Assembly: GCA_002104895.1 (NCBI GenBank)
Contig: MCFG01000215.1
Span: 5,001-69,000, forward strand
Length of the DNA stretch: 64,000 nt
Origin: Anaeromyces robustus
Lineage: Eukaryota > Neocallimastigomycota > Neocallimastigomycetes > Neocallimastigales > Neocallimastigaceae
Reading direction: 5' to 3'
Of this stretch, positions 1-20,379 are shown in pieces; the stretch's first letter is position 1; every line of letters begins with the position of its first letter. A program made the position numbers and the translations under genes. A model generated the notes under the pieces. The model saw only the letters and a program-made list of their open reading frames with translations. It was not told the origin of the DNA and did not search any database.

Positions 1-2075
1 TTATATTATATTTAATTTATATATTACAATATAATGGAATATTATATAATATATAATACAATATATATTTGCATTCTTTTTTTTTTTTTAATTGGAAATA
101 TTAAAATATTAAATATTAAAATATTCAAATATTAATATATGAATTTATTTTATTTTATATTTAAAATTTTGAAAAAGAGGATATTAAAAACTAAAAACGT
201 TATAAATTGAAAAGTTGACAAAAAATAAACTTGAAAAAGCTAAAATAACTAAGTTGTTCTATTTTATATATTCAATAAATAAAAAGTAAAAATATCATAT
301 AATAATCAATGTATTTTTTATATACTTCATATATTTCATATATTTCATATATTCATATATTTCATATTATTAAAATAAAATTATAAATTATAATGACAAA
401 AATATTCTATTCCATATTGTTCCATTTCTTTTTTTTTTTTTTTATTGTCATTGTAAATAAGTTTTCTTTTCTTTTTTTCATTTTATAAAAATTCCAATGG
501 TTTTTATATATTTTTATTATTAAATATCTTTTATTAATTAAAAAAAAAAAGTAATAAATAAATTACGTTGTCTTCAGAAATTTTTAAATGTATTTTTATA
601 ATTGGTTCTAATAATTTTTATTTAAAGAAGAATAAAGAATGTTGTTTAAGAATTTGATCATTAATAATTATATTATAATAATGTTTTATAGATATTATTA
701 AATACTTTGTTTATGTTAAATGATTTTTTTTTTTTTTTAGTAAATATTTTTTTTAATAATTTAATAAATATGTTTTTTTAATATGGATTATTAAGTTTTT
801 TTATTTTTTAATACAAGTATATGAAAGAGTATAATACATTTACTTTTAATTTTAATTGAGTTTCACAATTTCAATAACACATAACCTTATTATTTTTAAT
901 AATTACTTTTTAATATATTTTCATTAGTTAAGTTCAATTTTTTGCTAAAAGAAAAAAAAAAAAAAGGAAGAAAATAAAAAAGAAAAGAAAAAAGAAATGA
1001 TTATAAAAATTTATAATAATAGACATTTTAGTAAAATATATATAAAAGTATAAACTTTATTGATATTGATATTATATTAAAAATCTAAAAAAATTTTGAT
1101 TAACTAAAATATTTAATTATATTTATTTTATAATTATTTATTATTTATTATGATTTATCAAATTAATTATATTATATAATAATAATAATATAATAATAAT
1201 ATAATATTTATTTAATAATGATTTAATATAAAAAAAATTTTTTTATATTATAATAAATCATAATAAAAATTTAGAATTAATATTATTATTATTAATTATA
1301 ATTATTTTTCATCATCATACATTTTTTCTATAATTTTTATTATTTAAATTTTTTTATTTTAAAGTACTTTTCTATTTTAATTTTTTTTTTCTTATCACTT
1401 TTCTTTTCTTTTTTTTCATATTAAAAAAAAAAAAGATAATATTTTTTTCTTTTATTATATTGATACATATATAAAGTAAATATTTTTTCGTTTTGTTAGA
1501 TGGGTTTTATATATATAATATAGTTAAATAATTACAATAATAATCTATTAATAAACAGACAATAATTAAAAAAAGATTAATAAACAATATTTAAAATCAT
1601 TTTATAATAATTGAAAAACAGAAAGGATAATTATTTATTATCAATATATTTATAAAATAAATATGCAAAACAACAATAATAAAGAATGATAAATCAATAT
1701 TGAATTAATAAATTCTTTTTTTTTTTTTATTTGTTTAAATAATAATATATATTATAGAAATAATATATGTATATAAAATTTTAATAATGATTTACATTTC
1801 ATTTTTTGTTTTATAAGATTTAATTGATTATTTTTATTTATTTTATGTTAAAACATATATTCTAATTTATTTTTTTTTAATTTATTATTTATTTTTACTT
1901 ATATATATTAATAAAAAAAAACAGAAAGAAAAAAAAAAATAAATTGAATAATATAAATAAAAGAAGAAATAATATAAATCAAAGAAAAAAAAAAAAAAAG
2001 ATAGAATATATAGATAGAGAATTATATTTTTAAAGTTCCATTAATATAAATAAATAATATAAGAATAAAAACATA
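1..2075. other. AT-rich intergenic region upstream of SEC23
   Basis: This stretch is almost pure A/T with many A and T homopolymers and short ATT/TAA runs. I see no frame with gene-like composition, no tRNA-like arms and no repeat shared with the rest of the window. The last ~150 bases are purine-rich and A-rich directly before the SEC23 start and presumably hold its promoter and 5' leader, but no single element can be named. Confidence 0.6.
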
Positions 2076-6972
<4,897 letters not shown>

Positions 6973-7460
6973 ATATAGATATACATAAAAACACAGGAAA
7001 AAAAAAAAAAAAAGAAAAGTAAAAAACAAACAAACAACAACAAAAAACGACAAAAAAATAAAATCAAAACAAAACAAAAAAAAAAAAAAACAAAAAAAAA
7101 AAAAAGAAATAATTAAAAAAAAAAATAAAAAAAAAATAATAAATCAAAAATTATATAATATAATAATATTAACATAACAAAAACAAAAATATAGATACAT
7201 TAAGCCTCCAAGATTTTTTTTTTTTTTTTGAACTTTTATAAAGTTCCTTCTTTTATTAATTATTCATCTTCTTTATTTTTATTTATTAAAATATTATTAT
7301 TACCTATAATATATATAATACATTTTTTTTAGAAGCAAATGAATTTTAATTATAGATAATGATGATAATTGATAATTATAAATAACATTAAATATATGTA
7401 TAATTTTTTTTTTTTTTTTAATTTTTATATAAAATGGGAACATAACCTTATATATTATTA

Positions 7461-7497
<37 letters not shown>

Positions 7498-9115
7498 CCA
7501 TAATATGAGCAATTAAAACATTTTATTTACATATTAAGCATATATATAAATTGTCAATTCTAAACAACAATTCAAAAATACAACCATAAAAATATATTTA
7601 AAAAAAAAAAAAAAATTAAAAATAAAAACAAAACAAAACAAAAAAAAAAAAAAAAAAAAAAAAAAAAGCAAAACAAATACAAAATATATATATATTTTAT
7701 TATTCATTATTTAAAAACAATATATAATTATTTAATCATAATGTAATAATAATATAATAATAAATAAAATAAGGAAGTAGTATATAAAGAAAAAGAAAAG
7801 AAAAATAATAATAATAATTATAAAAAATTAATAAATAAATAAATAAATAAAAAATTTATAAAAAAAATAAGTTTTAAAATATTTAAAATAAATAAATAAT
7901 ATATAAAAAAAGATATTAAAAAATTTAAAAAAAAAAAAAAAAAATAATAATAATAAATAAATCAATATAATTAATTATCATTTAATTAAATAAAATAATC
8001 TATAATATTAAATAAAAAAAGTCTTATTGTTTATTTTATTTAGTTATAAAAATATATATATATTTAACTATTAAAATAGTAAACTTTTTACATATATATA
8101 TTTATTTTATTTTTTAAAAAAAATTATAAGCAATTATAAAATTTAAATAAAAAAAAAAAAATTATTATTTAAAAAAATTCTTTTTTTTTTTTTAAATTTG
8201 AAAGAAAAAGAGAAAGAGAAAAAAGAGAAAGAAAAAGAGAAAGAGAAAGAGAAATTAAAATATAAAAAATTAAATTTCTATTAAAAGTTTTTTTTTTTTT
8301 TATGAATTGAATTAGCAATTAACAATAATTTAATATTATATTTAAAACTTTATATATAATTTTTTTTTCCAAATATTTATATAATTTATTAATTCTTTTA
8401 TTTAATAGAAATATATATAAAAATATATATTTTTATATATCAAATTGTTATTTTTAAACAGTTTTTAGAATTGATGATAAAGTTTTTCTTTTTCTTTTTT
8501 TTTTTTTAATTAATTTTTAATTAAAGAAAAATAATTTTAATTTTATTTTAGTTTTTCTTTTAATTTTAAATCATTATTAATTTTAATTTTTAGTAATATA
8601 AAATAATATATTATAAAATAAATTATAAAATATATTAAATTATATGTTAATTTATTTTAAATCTTTAATCTTAAAATTTCATTTGAAATAAAAGGAAAAA
8701 AAAAAATTTTTTTTTTTTATTTATTATGGAATAAGATTTTTTGGTAATTCGTTTTTTTTTTTGCACATTATCTATCTTTCCTCTTATTATTATAGAAGTA
8801 TAGAAATTATTATTATTATTTTTTTTAATACTTCCTTAACAGAAATAATAATTTATATAAAGATTTAAAAAATAAAAAAAAAATATTGATAAATAATATA
8901 AATAATATAAATAAAAAAATAAAAAAAATAAAAATATTATAATTCTATTAATAAAATAAGGTATTTTTTATTTGTATTTAATATAAATAATTTTTTAAGT
9001 AATTTATATTTATAATTTATTATACATAGTATTTTTTTTTTTTTATACAAAATTTAATTTAATAATAAAATTATTTTAAATTATTTGTTATATTTATAAA
9101 CTTTTTATAGAAAAA
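6973..9115. other. Intergenic region between SEC23 and the SDR gene
   Basis: The sequence is nearly all A/T, with A homopolymers at about 7,467-7,495 and 7,640-7,666 and a purine-rich GAAAGAGA stretch at about 8,200-8,250. The first few hundred bases should contain the SEC23 3' UTR. The bases before 9,116 should contain the promoter of the next gene. No further gene or RNA is recognisable. Confidence 0.6.
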
Positions 9116-11403
<2,288 letters not shown>

Positions 11404-11600
11404 ATAAATTAGTAAATAAATAAAATATATTTAAAAACAAACAATAATAAATAATAAATATATAAATATGTATTAATATAAATAAAGTATATATATGTAT
11501 ATTTATTATAACTATAAATAAAATAATTTATTTAATTATATAATAAATAAATAAATAAATAAATAAAAATAAATAAATAAATAAATAAAAATAAATTAAC

Positions 11601-11644
<44 letters not shown>

Positions 11645-12467
11645 ATTTTAAAAAAAATAATATAAATTATAAATTTAAAAACTCTTGTTAATATTTGATT
11701 ATTAATTTAGTGTTATTATAATATTAATGGTTCTTTTAATTAATCAATATTATATAATTTTATTGTTTTAAATAAAATATTTATATAAAAAATGTAGATT
11801 ATTATTATTATCTATTATTTATTATCTATTATTGTATCATTCAAGAAATATTCAATATCAACATAATAATAATAGTAAGAATATTGTGAATGCCTTACAA
11901 TTAATGAAACAGGTGATTTTGATGAATTTTTGAAAAGTAGTTGTTCAAAAGTTCATATCATTGTCTCTGTTTCCTTTTCTTCCTCTTCTCCACAATATTA
12001 GGGAGTCATATATTCTTGAAAAAAAATTAAATATTAAGTAATAGATAAATATTATTTCCATAATTTTTATCTGAGTTTAAAGAAATTTCAAGTTATTTAT
12101 TTAAATATTATATATAAAGAAATATTATTAAGTGTCTTTAATTCGTTGTCAACAAAACTAAGTATTTTTTTTAATCAATTATTTAACTTTACTTATAATA
12201 TTTAGGAAATTTAAATTAGAATAAATATTATATGAGCTTATAAAAATTGGTAATATTAATTATATTACCCAGATAAAAATTTTTCTCCAATTTTATTTAA
12301 AAAACTTTAATACTTTAAAAATGATTTTTAATATCTATTGAATAATATTAAATAAGTTTTATTGAGATAATGAATATAATATAAAAAAAAATAGTAATAA
12401 AATAAAATAAAATAAAATAAAATAAAATAAAATATAATAAAATAAAATAAAATAAAAGAAAAGAAAA
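11404..12467. other. Intergenic AT-rich region with (AAAT)n tracts
   Basis: AAAT/AATA tandem tracts lie at about 11,550-11,645 and AAAAT runs at 12,390-12,460. A slightly less AT-rich patch at about 11,880-12,010 could be a relic, but no frame there can be assigned to a family. The 3' UTR of the SDR gene should be at the left end. Confidence 0.5.
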
Positions 12468-12660
12468 GGTGTAAAACCAATAAAATTACATTGTTATTGG
12501 TTAAATAAATTAAAATCAGATATTTTAAAAGAGGAATTAACCAAATTAATTAACAAGGGATTGATAGAACTTTCTACTTCAGAATGGTCTTTTTCTGTGG
12601 TCTTGGTCTTAAAATCCAATGGAAAGTGGCGTTTATGTATTTGTAACATAATAAGGGAAA
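12468..12660 (+). pseudogene. Ty3/gypsy reverse-transcriptase fragment (fossil)
   Basis: A short stretch reads like the start of the Ty3/gypsy reverse-transcriptase domain: an EEL-TKLINKGLIE segment, a Ser-x-Trp-Ser motif, then VVLVLKSNGKWR. In Ty3 elements this comes just before the conserved FCIDYR motif. Only this piece is present, with no LTR or neighbouring domains, so it is an old, heavily truncated and broken relic. Sequence on its right belongs to a different dispersed repeat. Confidence 0.75.
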
Positions 12661-13203
12661 ACAAACAAACTAGAGAAAATCACTAGGTTGTTGTAGTTTT
12701 TAAATAAAACATAAAAATAATTAAAATACTAAATAAAATAAACAAACATTAAATATAAACAACTTTTATTATTTATTTTCAATTTATTTACTATTTATTT
12801 ATTTAATTATTTATTTATTTAATAATTTCTTAATTATACTTTTTATTAATAATATTTTTCATTAATAATGACTCGAAGAGTCAAAATAATATTAATACAT
12901 TTCTTTTATACTTAAGACTTATTCTAAAACATTACATGATTGGTTTACTTATTTAAAATAACAAAAATGTTAAATTATTTAACAATGACTATAAATAAGT
13001 GAATACATAATTAGTATATAAATAAATTTATATTTATATCTAAGTGAACGAATAACTAATATCTAAATAAATTTAACTAGGTGAATGAATAATTATAAAC
13101 TAAATAATTCTATTAATAAAATAAGTTAATGAATGAATACAATAATAACTAAATAAATAATTTTCCAAAACAAAAGGTTAAAGTAGGTGAAGTAAAATAA
13201 ACA
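12661..13203. repeat. Dispersed repeat with GACTC..GAGTC core, partial copy
   Basis: This interval contains pieces related to the repeat at 23,397-23,985: a CACTAGGTTGTTGTAG end and a GACTCGAAGAGTC palindrome near 12,872. It also has a block at 12,985-13,110 with ATCTAAGTGAACGAATAAC that recurs reverse-complemented near 37,720-37,820. It looks like an old non-autonomous element left in pieces. No coding capacity is seen. Confidence 0.5.
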
Positions 13204-14463
13204 TAAATTTACTGAGTGTAGCATTTCGGCAATGTACATGAAATTTTTAGCATTGACAGGCCCTTTACGCCATATTTTATATTGCAAATGTATATAATTT
13301 TTTTGAACGCCACATTTATATATAAAAAATTGTTTAGAGTTTATATAAATTTTTTTTGAATAAATAATATTCTTTTAAAAATATTGAAATATTGAAATAT
13401 ATGATTAATACTTGAATTATTAATATAAATTTTAAATTTTACTTAAATTAATATTTTATTTATTTCATAATTTAAATAAAAAAAAAGAAATATTAATAAA
13501 AAGAAGATGTCACTAATAAATTGGTTTCATGTTTAGCAATACTTTATACTTTAATGTTAATGAAATATAATATAAATTTTAGATTAGTTTTTGAATATTT
13601 AAATTCATATAATTAATTTTATTTTGACTCTTTGAATCAATAAAATTTTAATTTATTAATTTATAAGCCACAATATAATACATTTAAATAATACCTTATT
13701 TTAATGCGGAATGTGGTGCATTTCGGAATCTGTGGCGCATGAAATTTTATATATTAAATAAATGAATAAATAAATAAATAATAATTAAAAATTATAATTA
13801 ATAATTACAAATTAAAAAATGAAATAAAATGAAATAAAAATAATTAAAAAAATTATAATAAAATCAAAGAATTGAAAAAAAAAATACAAAAGAATACAAA
13901 AAAATTAAAAAAGAAAGATTCAAGTTATTCATTAACTTTTACAAACAAACAAAAATCATATTTTTTCAAAGTCTTTTATTTTATTTAATATTTTATAATA
14001 TTTTTCATTTATATTTAAAATTATTTATATAAAATATTTTAATTTATTTTATTATTAAATTGTAATAATAATAACTAAAATTTTAATAAAATAATAAAAA
14101 ATAAAAAATATTTATTTAATGATTTTTAAACATAATTGATATTATTATTTTTACTAAATAAGATTGACATTGATATTGATAATATTTTTATACTAAAAAA
14201 TTTGATATTGATATTAATAATAATATATTTATATTAAAAATTTTGATATTGATATTAATAATATTTTTATACTAAAAATTTTGATATTGATATTAATTAT
14301 ATTTTAATTATAGTTAAATAGATCAGTTTTAGATATAATTTAGCTAAAAACTAGCTAAAAAAATCTTAAAGTAATTTTATTTCCTTATATTGTTACAAGA
14401 ACAATAATTAAGCATAACATATAATTTAAAAAGGTTAGAAAAATACTAATTTATAATAAAAAA

Positions 14464-14812
14464 TTAGTATTTTTTATTATTTAAATCAATTAAGCAATTA
14501 TACCATAATTCAACAATATCTTTTCTATCATATCCATTATAAATATAATCATTTTCCATATATTTATAATTTTCAATTATATTTTTTATTTCATCAGTTT
14601 TTCTAATTATTTTTTGTTTTTTTCTCCAGATTCCATTAATTCTCCTTTCGTAATCATTGTAGGATAAGGATTCTTCTTTTTTTAATATATAAATTAATTT
14701 AAAAAAATGAAGGTTTTTTTGGAAATAAATTATTTAAGTAATTATTAAAATATTCTGAAGCATTATTTGTTATATGCTCCATATTCTTATAATAATTCCA
14801 ATAATTAGTATT
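14464..14812 (-). pseudogene. MULE-like transposase C-terminal fragment, left arm
   Basis: Read on the minus strand, the arm contains WNYYKNMEHITNNASEYFN, followed in a shifted frame by KKEESLSYNDYERRINGIW and an ELWYNCLIDLNNKKY ending. The Trp, NN and E pattern followed by a KKEE helix is what I expect near the C-terminus of Mutator-like transposases. One T in a homopolymer (ATTTTTTTAAA region) shifts the frame, and the right arm has the same change. The assignment to MULE rests on pattern memory and is moderate. Confidence 0.55.
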
Positions 14813-14839
14813 ATATTTATGTAAATAATTATTTTTAAA

Positions 14840-15125
14840 ATATAATAGTTTTATTTATTTAATGATAACAGAACAAGTCCTTTTTTATATACAATTTTTA
14901 ACAAAATATTATTTAAAAGATTATTAATAAAATAATATTTAATTTTATTTAATTATTTATGTATTTATTTATTTATTTATTTATTTATTTATTATTTATT
15001 ACAATAATTATTTATTTAATAATTATAATAGTTTTATTTATTTAATGATAACAGAACAAGTCCTTTTTTATATACAATTTTTAACAAAATATTATTTAAA
15101 AGATTATTAATAAAATAATATTTAG
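14840..15125. repeat. Tandem duplication within the left transposon arm
   Basis: A ~100-base block containing ATGATAACAGAACAAGTCC occurs at about 14,843-14,940 and again at about 15,029-15,125. TTTA/TTAT repeats lie between them. The mirrored pair is present in the other arm at about 15,890-16,175. The duplication therefore predates, or was copied along with, formation of the palindrome. Confidence 0.85.
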
Positions 15126-15262
15126 ATTTTATTTAGTTATTTATATATTTATTTATTTATTTATTATTGATAAATGTGGCTATAAAATATTTATCATCAA
15201 GCCACATACAATAATGTACGATTCTGAAATGCACGATTCCGAAATGCATTTCTCCCTTTAAT

Positions 15263-15769
15263 GCGCGATACAGGAAAGTGTGGGGAGAAGTGCAATGTTT
15301 AAAAAAAATGTTTTTTTTTTTAGAAATAAAACATTTATTTAATTATTAATTATTTATTATTTCTTTATTTATTATTTTATTTATTATTAATTTTTTTTAA
15401 AAAAAATGTTTTTTTATTTTTTTTTTTAATTTATTCGCCAAAATTTTGGTTGCTTTTATATTTACGTCATAAAATATCAACACAATTATTATTAACGCCA
15501 TAAATTAAATATATGGCTTTAAAAAATTGTAGAAATAAGCCACAAAATAATGACACAATTGCATATACGCCCCACGTAATTATACGTGACTTAAAAATTT
15601 TTGCAAATTGCAACTTTATTTATTTAATTAATTATTATTTATTTATTAAATTTTTAATGAAATTAAGTGGCTTTAAATAAAAAATATTCAAGCCATTTTA
15701 CGAAATACAAGTTTTTGAAATACAAATTTTCGAAATGCAACTCTCCCCGGCAATGTATTTCGTAAATGT
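15263..15769. other. Diverged centre of the palindromic transposon
   Basis: Between the two well-matched arms lies about 500 bp in which the pairing breaks down. It still contains short sub-motifs also found in the arms, such as GCGCGATAC, CTCCCC and CGAAATGCA-like boxes, and a TACGCCCCACGTAATTATACG segment near 15,573. It has no gene-like frame and is the loop of the foldback structure. Confidence 0.6.
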
Positions 15770-16206
15770 ATCGCGCGGGAGAAGTGCATTTCGGAATCTA
15801 CATTATTGTATGTGGCTTGATGATAAAATATTTTATAGCCACATTTATCAATAATAAATAAATAAATAAATATATAAATAACTAAATAAAATCTAAATAT
15901 TATTTTATTAATAATCTTTTAAATAATATTTTGTTAAAAATTGTATTATAAAAAAGGACTTGTTCTGTTATCATTAAATAAATAAAACTATTATAATTAT
16001 TAAATAAATAATTATTGTAATAAATAATAAATAAATAAATAAATAAATAAATAAATACATAAATAATTAAATAAAATTAAATATTATTTTATTAATAATC
16101 TTTTAAATAATATTTTGTTAAAAATTGTATATAAAAAAGGACTTGTTCTGTTATCATTAAATAAATAAAACTATTATATTTTAAAAATAATTATTTACAT
16201 AAATAT

Positions 16207-16555
16207 AATACTAATTATTGGAATTATTATAAGAATATGGAGCATATAACAAATAATGCTTCAGAATATTTTAATAATTACTTAAATAATTTATTTCCAA
16301 AAAAACCTTCATTTTTTTAAATTAATTTATATATTAAAAAAAGAAGAATCCTTATCCTACAATGATTACGAAAGGAGAATTAATGGAATCTGGAGAAAAA
16401 AACAAAAAATAATTAGAAAAACTGATGAAATAAAAAATATAATTGAAAATTATAAATATATGGAAAATGATTATATTTATAATGGATATGATAGAAAAGA
16501 TATTGTTGAATTATGGTATAATTGCTTAATTGATTTAAATAATAAAAAATACTAA
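16207..16555 (+). pseudogene. MULE-like transposase C-terminal fragment, right arm
   Basis: Mirror copy of the minus-strand fragment at 14,464-14,812. It has the same residues (WNYYKNMEHITNNASEYFN, then KKEESLSYNDYERRINGIW) and the same frame-shifting T run near 16,312-16,318. The identical lesion in both arms means the arms were duplicated or homogenised after the transposase had already decayed. Confidence 0.55.
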
Positions 16556-17269
16556 TTTTTTATTATAAATTAGTATTTTTCTAACCTTTTTAAATTATAT
16601 GTTATGCTTAATTATTATTCTTGTAACAATATAAGGAAATAAAATTACTTTAAGATTTTTTTAGCTAGTTTTTAGCTAAATTATATCTAAAACTGATCTA
16701 TTTAACTATAATTAAAATATAATTAATATCAATATCAAAATTTTTAGTATAAAAATATTATTAATATCAATATCAAAATTTTTAATATAAATATATTATT
16801 ATTAATATCAATATCAAATTTTTTAGTATAAAAATATTATCAATATCAATGTCAATCTTATTTAGCAAAAATAATAATATCAATTATGTTTAAAAAAGCA
16901 TTAAATAAATATTTTTTTATTTTTTATTATTTTATTAAAATTTTAGTTATTATTATTACAATTTAATAATAAAATAAATTAAAATATTTTATATAAATAA
17001 TTTTAAATATAAATGAAAAATATTATAAAATATTAAATAAAATAAAAGACTTTGAAAAAATATGATTTTTGTTTGTTTGTAAAAGTTAATGAATAACTTG
17101 AATCTTTCTTTTTTAATTTTTTTGTATTCTTTTGTATTTTTTTTTCAATTCTTTGATTTTATTATAATTTTTTTAATTATTTTTATTTCATTTTATTCCA
17201 TTTTTTAATTTGTAATTATTAATTATAATTTTTAATTATTATTTATTTATTTATTCATTTATTTAATAT

Positions 17270-17360
17270 ATAAAATTTCATGCGCCACAGATTCCGAAAT
17301 GCACAATTCCGAAATGCACGATTGCGAAATGCACCACATTCGTATCGCGCATTAAAATAA
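17270..17360. repeat. Cluster of CGAAATGCA boxes in the right arm
   Basis: Three close copies of ttCCGAAATGCA-type boxes (near 17,294, 17,310 and 17,325) are followed by TCGTATCGCGCATT. Single copies recur near both outer ends (13,225, 17,745, 17,785) and around the centre (15,225, 15,240, 15,735, 15,790). Repeated subterminal boxes in a transposon are commonly transposase binding sites; here that is inference. Confidence 0.6.
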
Positions 17361-18065
17361 CGTATTATTTAAATGTATTATATTGTGGCTTATAAATTAA
17401 ATTAATAAAAAATTTATTATATTATTAAAATCAATATTTTATTTATTATTGATTTATGAAACCAATTTATTAATGGCATCTTCTTTTTATTAATATCTCT
17501 TTTTTTTTTTTATTTAACTTATGAAATAAATAAAATATTAAGTGAAACTTAAAATTTATATTTATAATTCTTTAAATTATGAAATAAATAAGAAATGCTT
17601 TAATATACAAGTACTAGTATATAAACTCTCTTAAAAAATTTTTATATAAATGTGGCGTTAAAAAATATTTATATAAATTTACAATATGAAACGTGGCGTA
17701 AAGGACCTGTCAATGCAAAAAATTTCATGTACATTGCCGAAATGCTACACTCAGAGCGATACATTTACGAAATACATTGCCGAAATGCACACTACCCATA
17801 AATTTAAATTATTAGTAAATAATGCGCCACAATAAATTATTATGTAATGTAAATTGGATTCTCTCATTTAAATTATATTATAATTTAATATTTATTTATT
17901 TTTATTAAAATATATATATTTATTAGGAAATTAATTAATAATATAAGAACATAAAATCTATAAAATTATTTTGTTGTATACATAAATTAATGTATTATTT
18001 ACATTAATTATTGTTTTATAACATTAAGTGAAATATAGAAAATAGTGATTAATTATTTACATTAG

Positions 18066-18763
18066 TGTAACGGAACGGTAGTTCCAATATTACAATTTAC
18101 ACCAATATTGAAAACGTACACGAAAAGAAAATAAGATAAAAGAAAGTTAATTATACTTTGTAATATCGGAACACCTTTCCTTTGTTAACCCGGAAGGTCG
18201 GCGTCGATATATATTAGTATAATTTTAATTTATTTTTTTTATTTAAAATTTGTTTTATTAGAATATAGTTTTATTAATTATTAAAAATTAATAATAACTA
18301 ATCTTTGTAGTATTTCAAACTACTTATGAATTAATTATTACTAATATATATAAAGTTATAAAAGAATAAAAGCACAAAGAAAAATATTTTAACTAAAGAT
18401 TTTACACCTATTTATACTTTTTGCGGAAAAATAGTTTTAAAATTAAAAGTTCATAAAAAATAATAAAAATTGCTAGAAACTAAGATATTTTGATATAAAA
18501 TGAATCTCATAGAAAAATAAAGAAATATTATATAATTTTTTCTTAAAGTTTCTAATTCTATTCCATGTAATTCTATAAAGAAATACAGAAATAAAATACA
18601 GAAACAAATACAGAATAAAATACAGAAATTTATAATAAATAAATTTAAAATAAAATTTTTATAAAATTTGGAACAAGGTGTGAGTCGAACCCAGAGCGTT
18701 CGCCCAGATGGTCATAGTTACTAACCACTAGACCATGATTAGTATTTTACTAATTTTGATACA
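18066..18763 (-). mobile_element. Solo LTR-like copy, inverted relative to 24,017-24,617
   Basis: Read on the minus strand this starts TGTATC and ends GTTACA. It matches the plus-strand segment at 24,017-24,617 over a tRNA-like block, a TATA box (tataaata at 18,409-18,416) and a GAGATTCATTTTA block. It looks like an old LTR of a retroelement, without a recognisable primer-binding site or coding part next to it. It is a fossil, diverged by many substitutions and indels. Confidence 0.55.
18676..18752 (-). other. tRNA-like block inside the LTR-like repeat
   Basis: The minus strand has an A-box-like GTCTAGTGGTTAG and a B-box-like GGGTTCGACTC about 40 bases apart, the spacing of a tRNA promoter. 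The arms do not pair into a convincing cloverleaf. The block is shared with 24,040-24,118, so it is part of the repeat rather than a free tRNA gene. Confidence 0.5.
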
Positions 18764-19982
18764 ATATTCCCTTATATACACATTATTTCTAAACCCATAT
18801 TTTTAAACCTTTTATCCCATATAAACTAACATTTAATAAAACTTCTTTATAATATTATTAATATCTTAAAACATAATAATTTTATCTATATTAAAAATTA
18901 TTTTTATATTATCAATATTTTATTAATATCTTAAAATAAATTATAAATATTTTATTAATATCAAATAAATTTTATTAATACTTTATAATTAATATTCTTA
19001 TAATAAATTTTATCAATATTCTTATAATAAATAAATATTATTAATATTTTATATTAAATAAATCCTATTAATATCTTATAATAAATTCTATATCTTTATT
19101 AATATTTTAAATAAATCTTATTAATATTTTATAATAAACTTTATATATAATAAATAATATTTTAAATAATATTTTATCAATATCAAATATTTTATAACAC
19201 TTTATTAATACATTTTATTTATATTCTTATAACAATAATTATTAATATTTCTAATTCTAACCTTTAATAAATTTAATACTTCAATATAATTATAATAATA
19301 AATATTTATAATAATAAATATATAAATAATTATAATTAAATAATACTATCCACTCTTTTCCCTTTTTCCCTTATCCTTTCCCTCCAACTTAAAAACCCTG
19401 GACAAATACAGAAAATAAATATTCTGTATATTATTAAAATAAAATAAAATAAATAAAATAATAAAAATTAATTATAAAATAAATGAATTATTTATAAAAT
19501 GTATAATACAGAAGTTAAATGTATTTCTGTATAAAAGTATAATATTTATTTTTAATTTTTATTTAAAACACTAAATAGATTAATAAAATAATTAATAATT
19601 AGAATAGAAAATATTAATAAATAATAATAACAATAATAATTAATATTAAAATAAATCTTAGAAAATAATGTTTAGAATAGAGAATTATATTATAAAATAA
19701 ATAATAATAATTAGATTAATTAAATAAATAATAATAATAATAATAGTCGAAAGACTATAATAATAAAATTCATGTATTATAAAAGGAGGATAATTTTTCT
19801 TTCTTTTATAAAACGATCAATAATTTGTATTTAAAAATAAGAATAATAAAAATAAAAGAAGAGTTAAACAAAAGATTATTTTATTTTTAATTTTATTGAT
19901 TCATTAGTAATAATTATTTAGTATATAAGTTAATTATATTTATTGTTTATGAATATACATGTTTCCTGCATCAAGAAAAATT
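18764..19982. other. LTR debris ahead of a primer-binding site
   Basis: AT-rich sequence with many ATACAGAAAT-like words and a GTCGAAAGAC palindrome near 19,747. It runs up to GCATCA at 19,968-19,973 and a primer-binding site at 19,983. The right part is therefore probably the end of an LTR, but I cannot place its start. No coding signal is seen. Confidence 0.45.
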
Positions 19983-20000
19983 TGGTGGAGAATCCGGGCG
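19983..20000 (+). promoter_or_regulatory. Retroelement primer-binding site
   Basis: TGGTGGAGAATCCGGGCG has the form of a primer-binding site: it starts with TGG and is complementary to a tRNA 3' end of the type ...GGATTCTCCACCA. It follows an LTR-like end. Related sites occur at 21,594 and 24,713. Confidence 0.65.
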
Positions 20001-20379
20001 TGACAGTGACATTATAATATGAAAAATAATAAAATATTTATTTATTAAAAATATTATTATTATCTTTTTATATCTGCGTATAAAAAAAAAATGTAGAATT
20101 ATATATATATAAATCCTTTATTATATAATTATTATACTACTGCTAATTGTGGATGCTAAAGAAATATCTTTTAACTTATGAATTTGGTTAACTACCGGCT
20201 ATAGATTTTTGTGGATTATCTTTTATTTTTTTTTATCTACCGTAGAGTTTAAGAGAAAAGGTGGACTTTTATTAATTACGAGTGAAATAATTAATATTTT
20301 TGTGAAGTTTTATTAAGAAATATATACAAATTTTGACAAATTCTAAGCTTGAATGACTTCAAGGGACGAAGTCATAACT

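Larger units (their letters stand above)
13204..17806. mobile_element. Palindromic Mutator-like (foldback) DNA transposon
   Basis: Two arms of about 2.05 kb (about 13,204-15,262 and 15,770-17,806) are near-perfect reverse complements around a diverged centre of about 500 bp. Each arm carries the same transposase tail, the same internal tandem duplication and clusters of CGAAATGCA-type motifs near its ends. Recognisable features include GCATTGACAGG near 13,251 and its mirror near 17,710. The right arm has an extra ~45 bases near its outer end that the left arm lacks. Very long inverted arms are characteristic of foldback and some Mutator-like (MULE) elements. No full transposase is present, so it is non-autonomous now. 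I could not define the target-site duplication. Confidence 0.75.

Noticed and set aside
14464-16555. The palindrome as a virus or Polinton-type element
   Set aside because: No capsid, polymerase or integrase signatures; the only coding remnant looks like a Mutator-type transposase.
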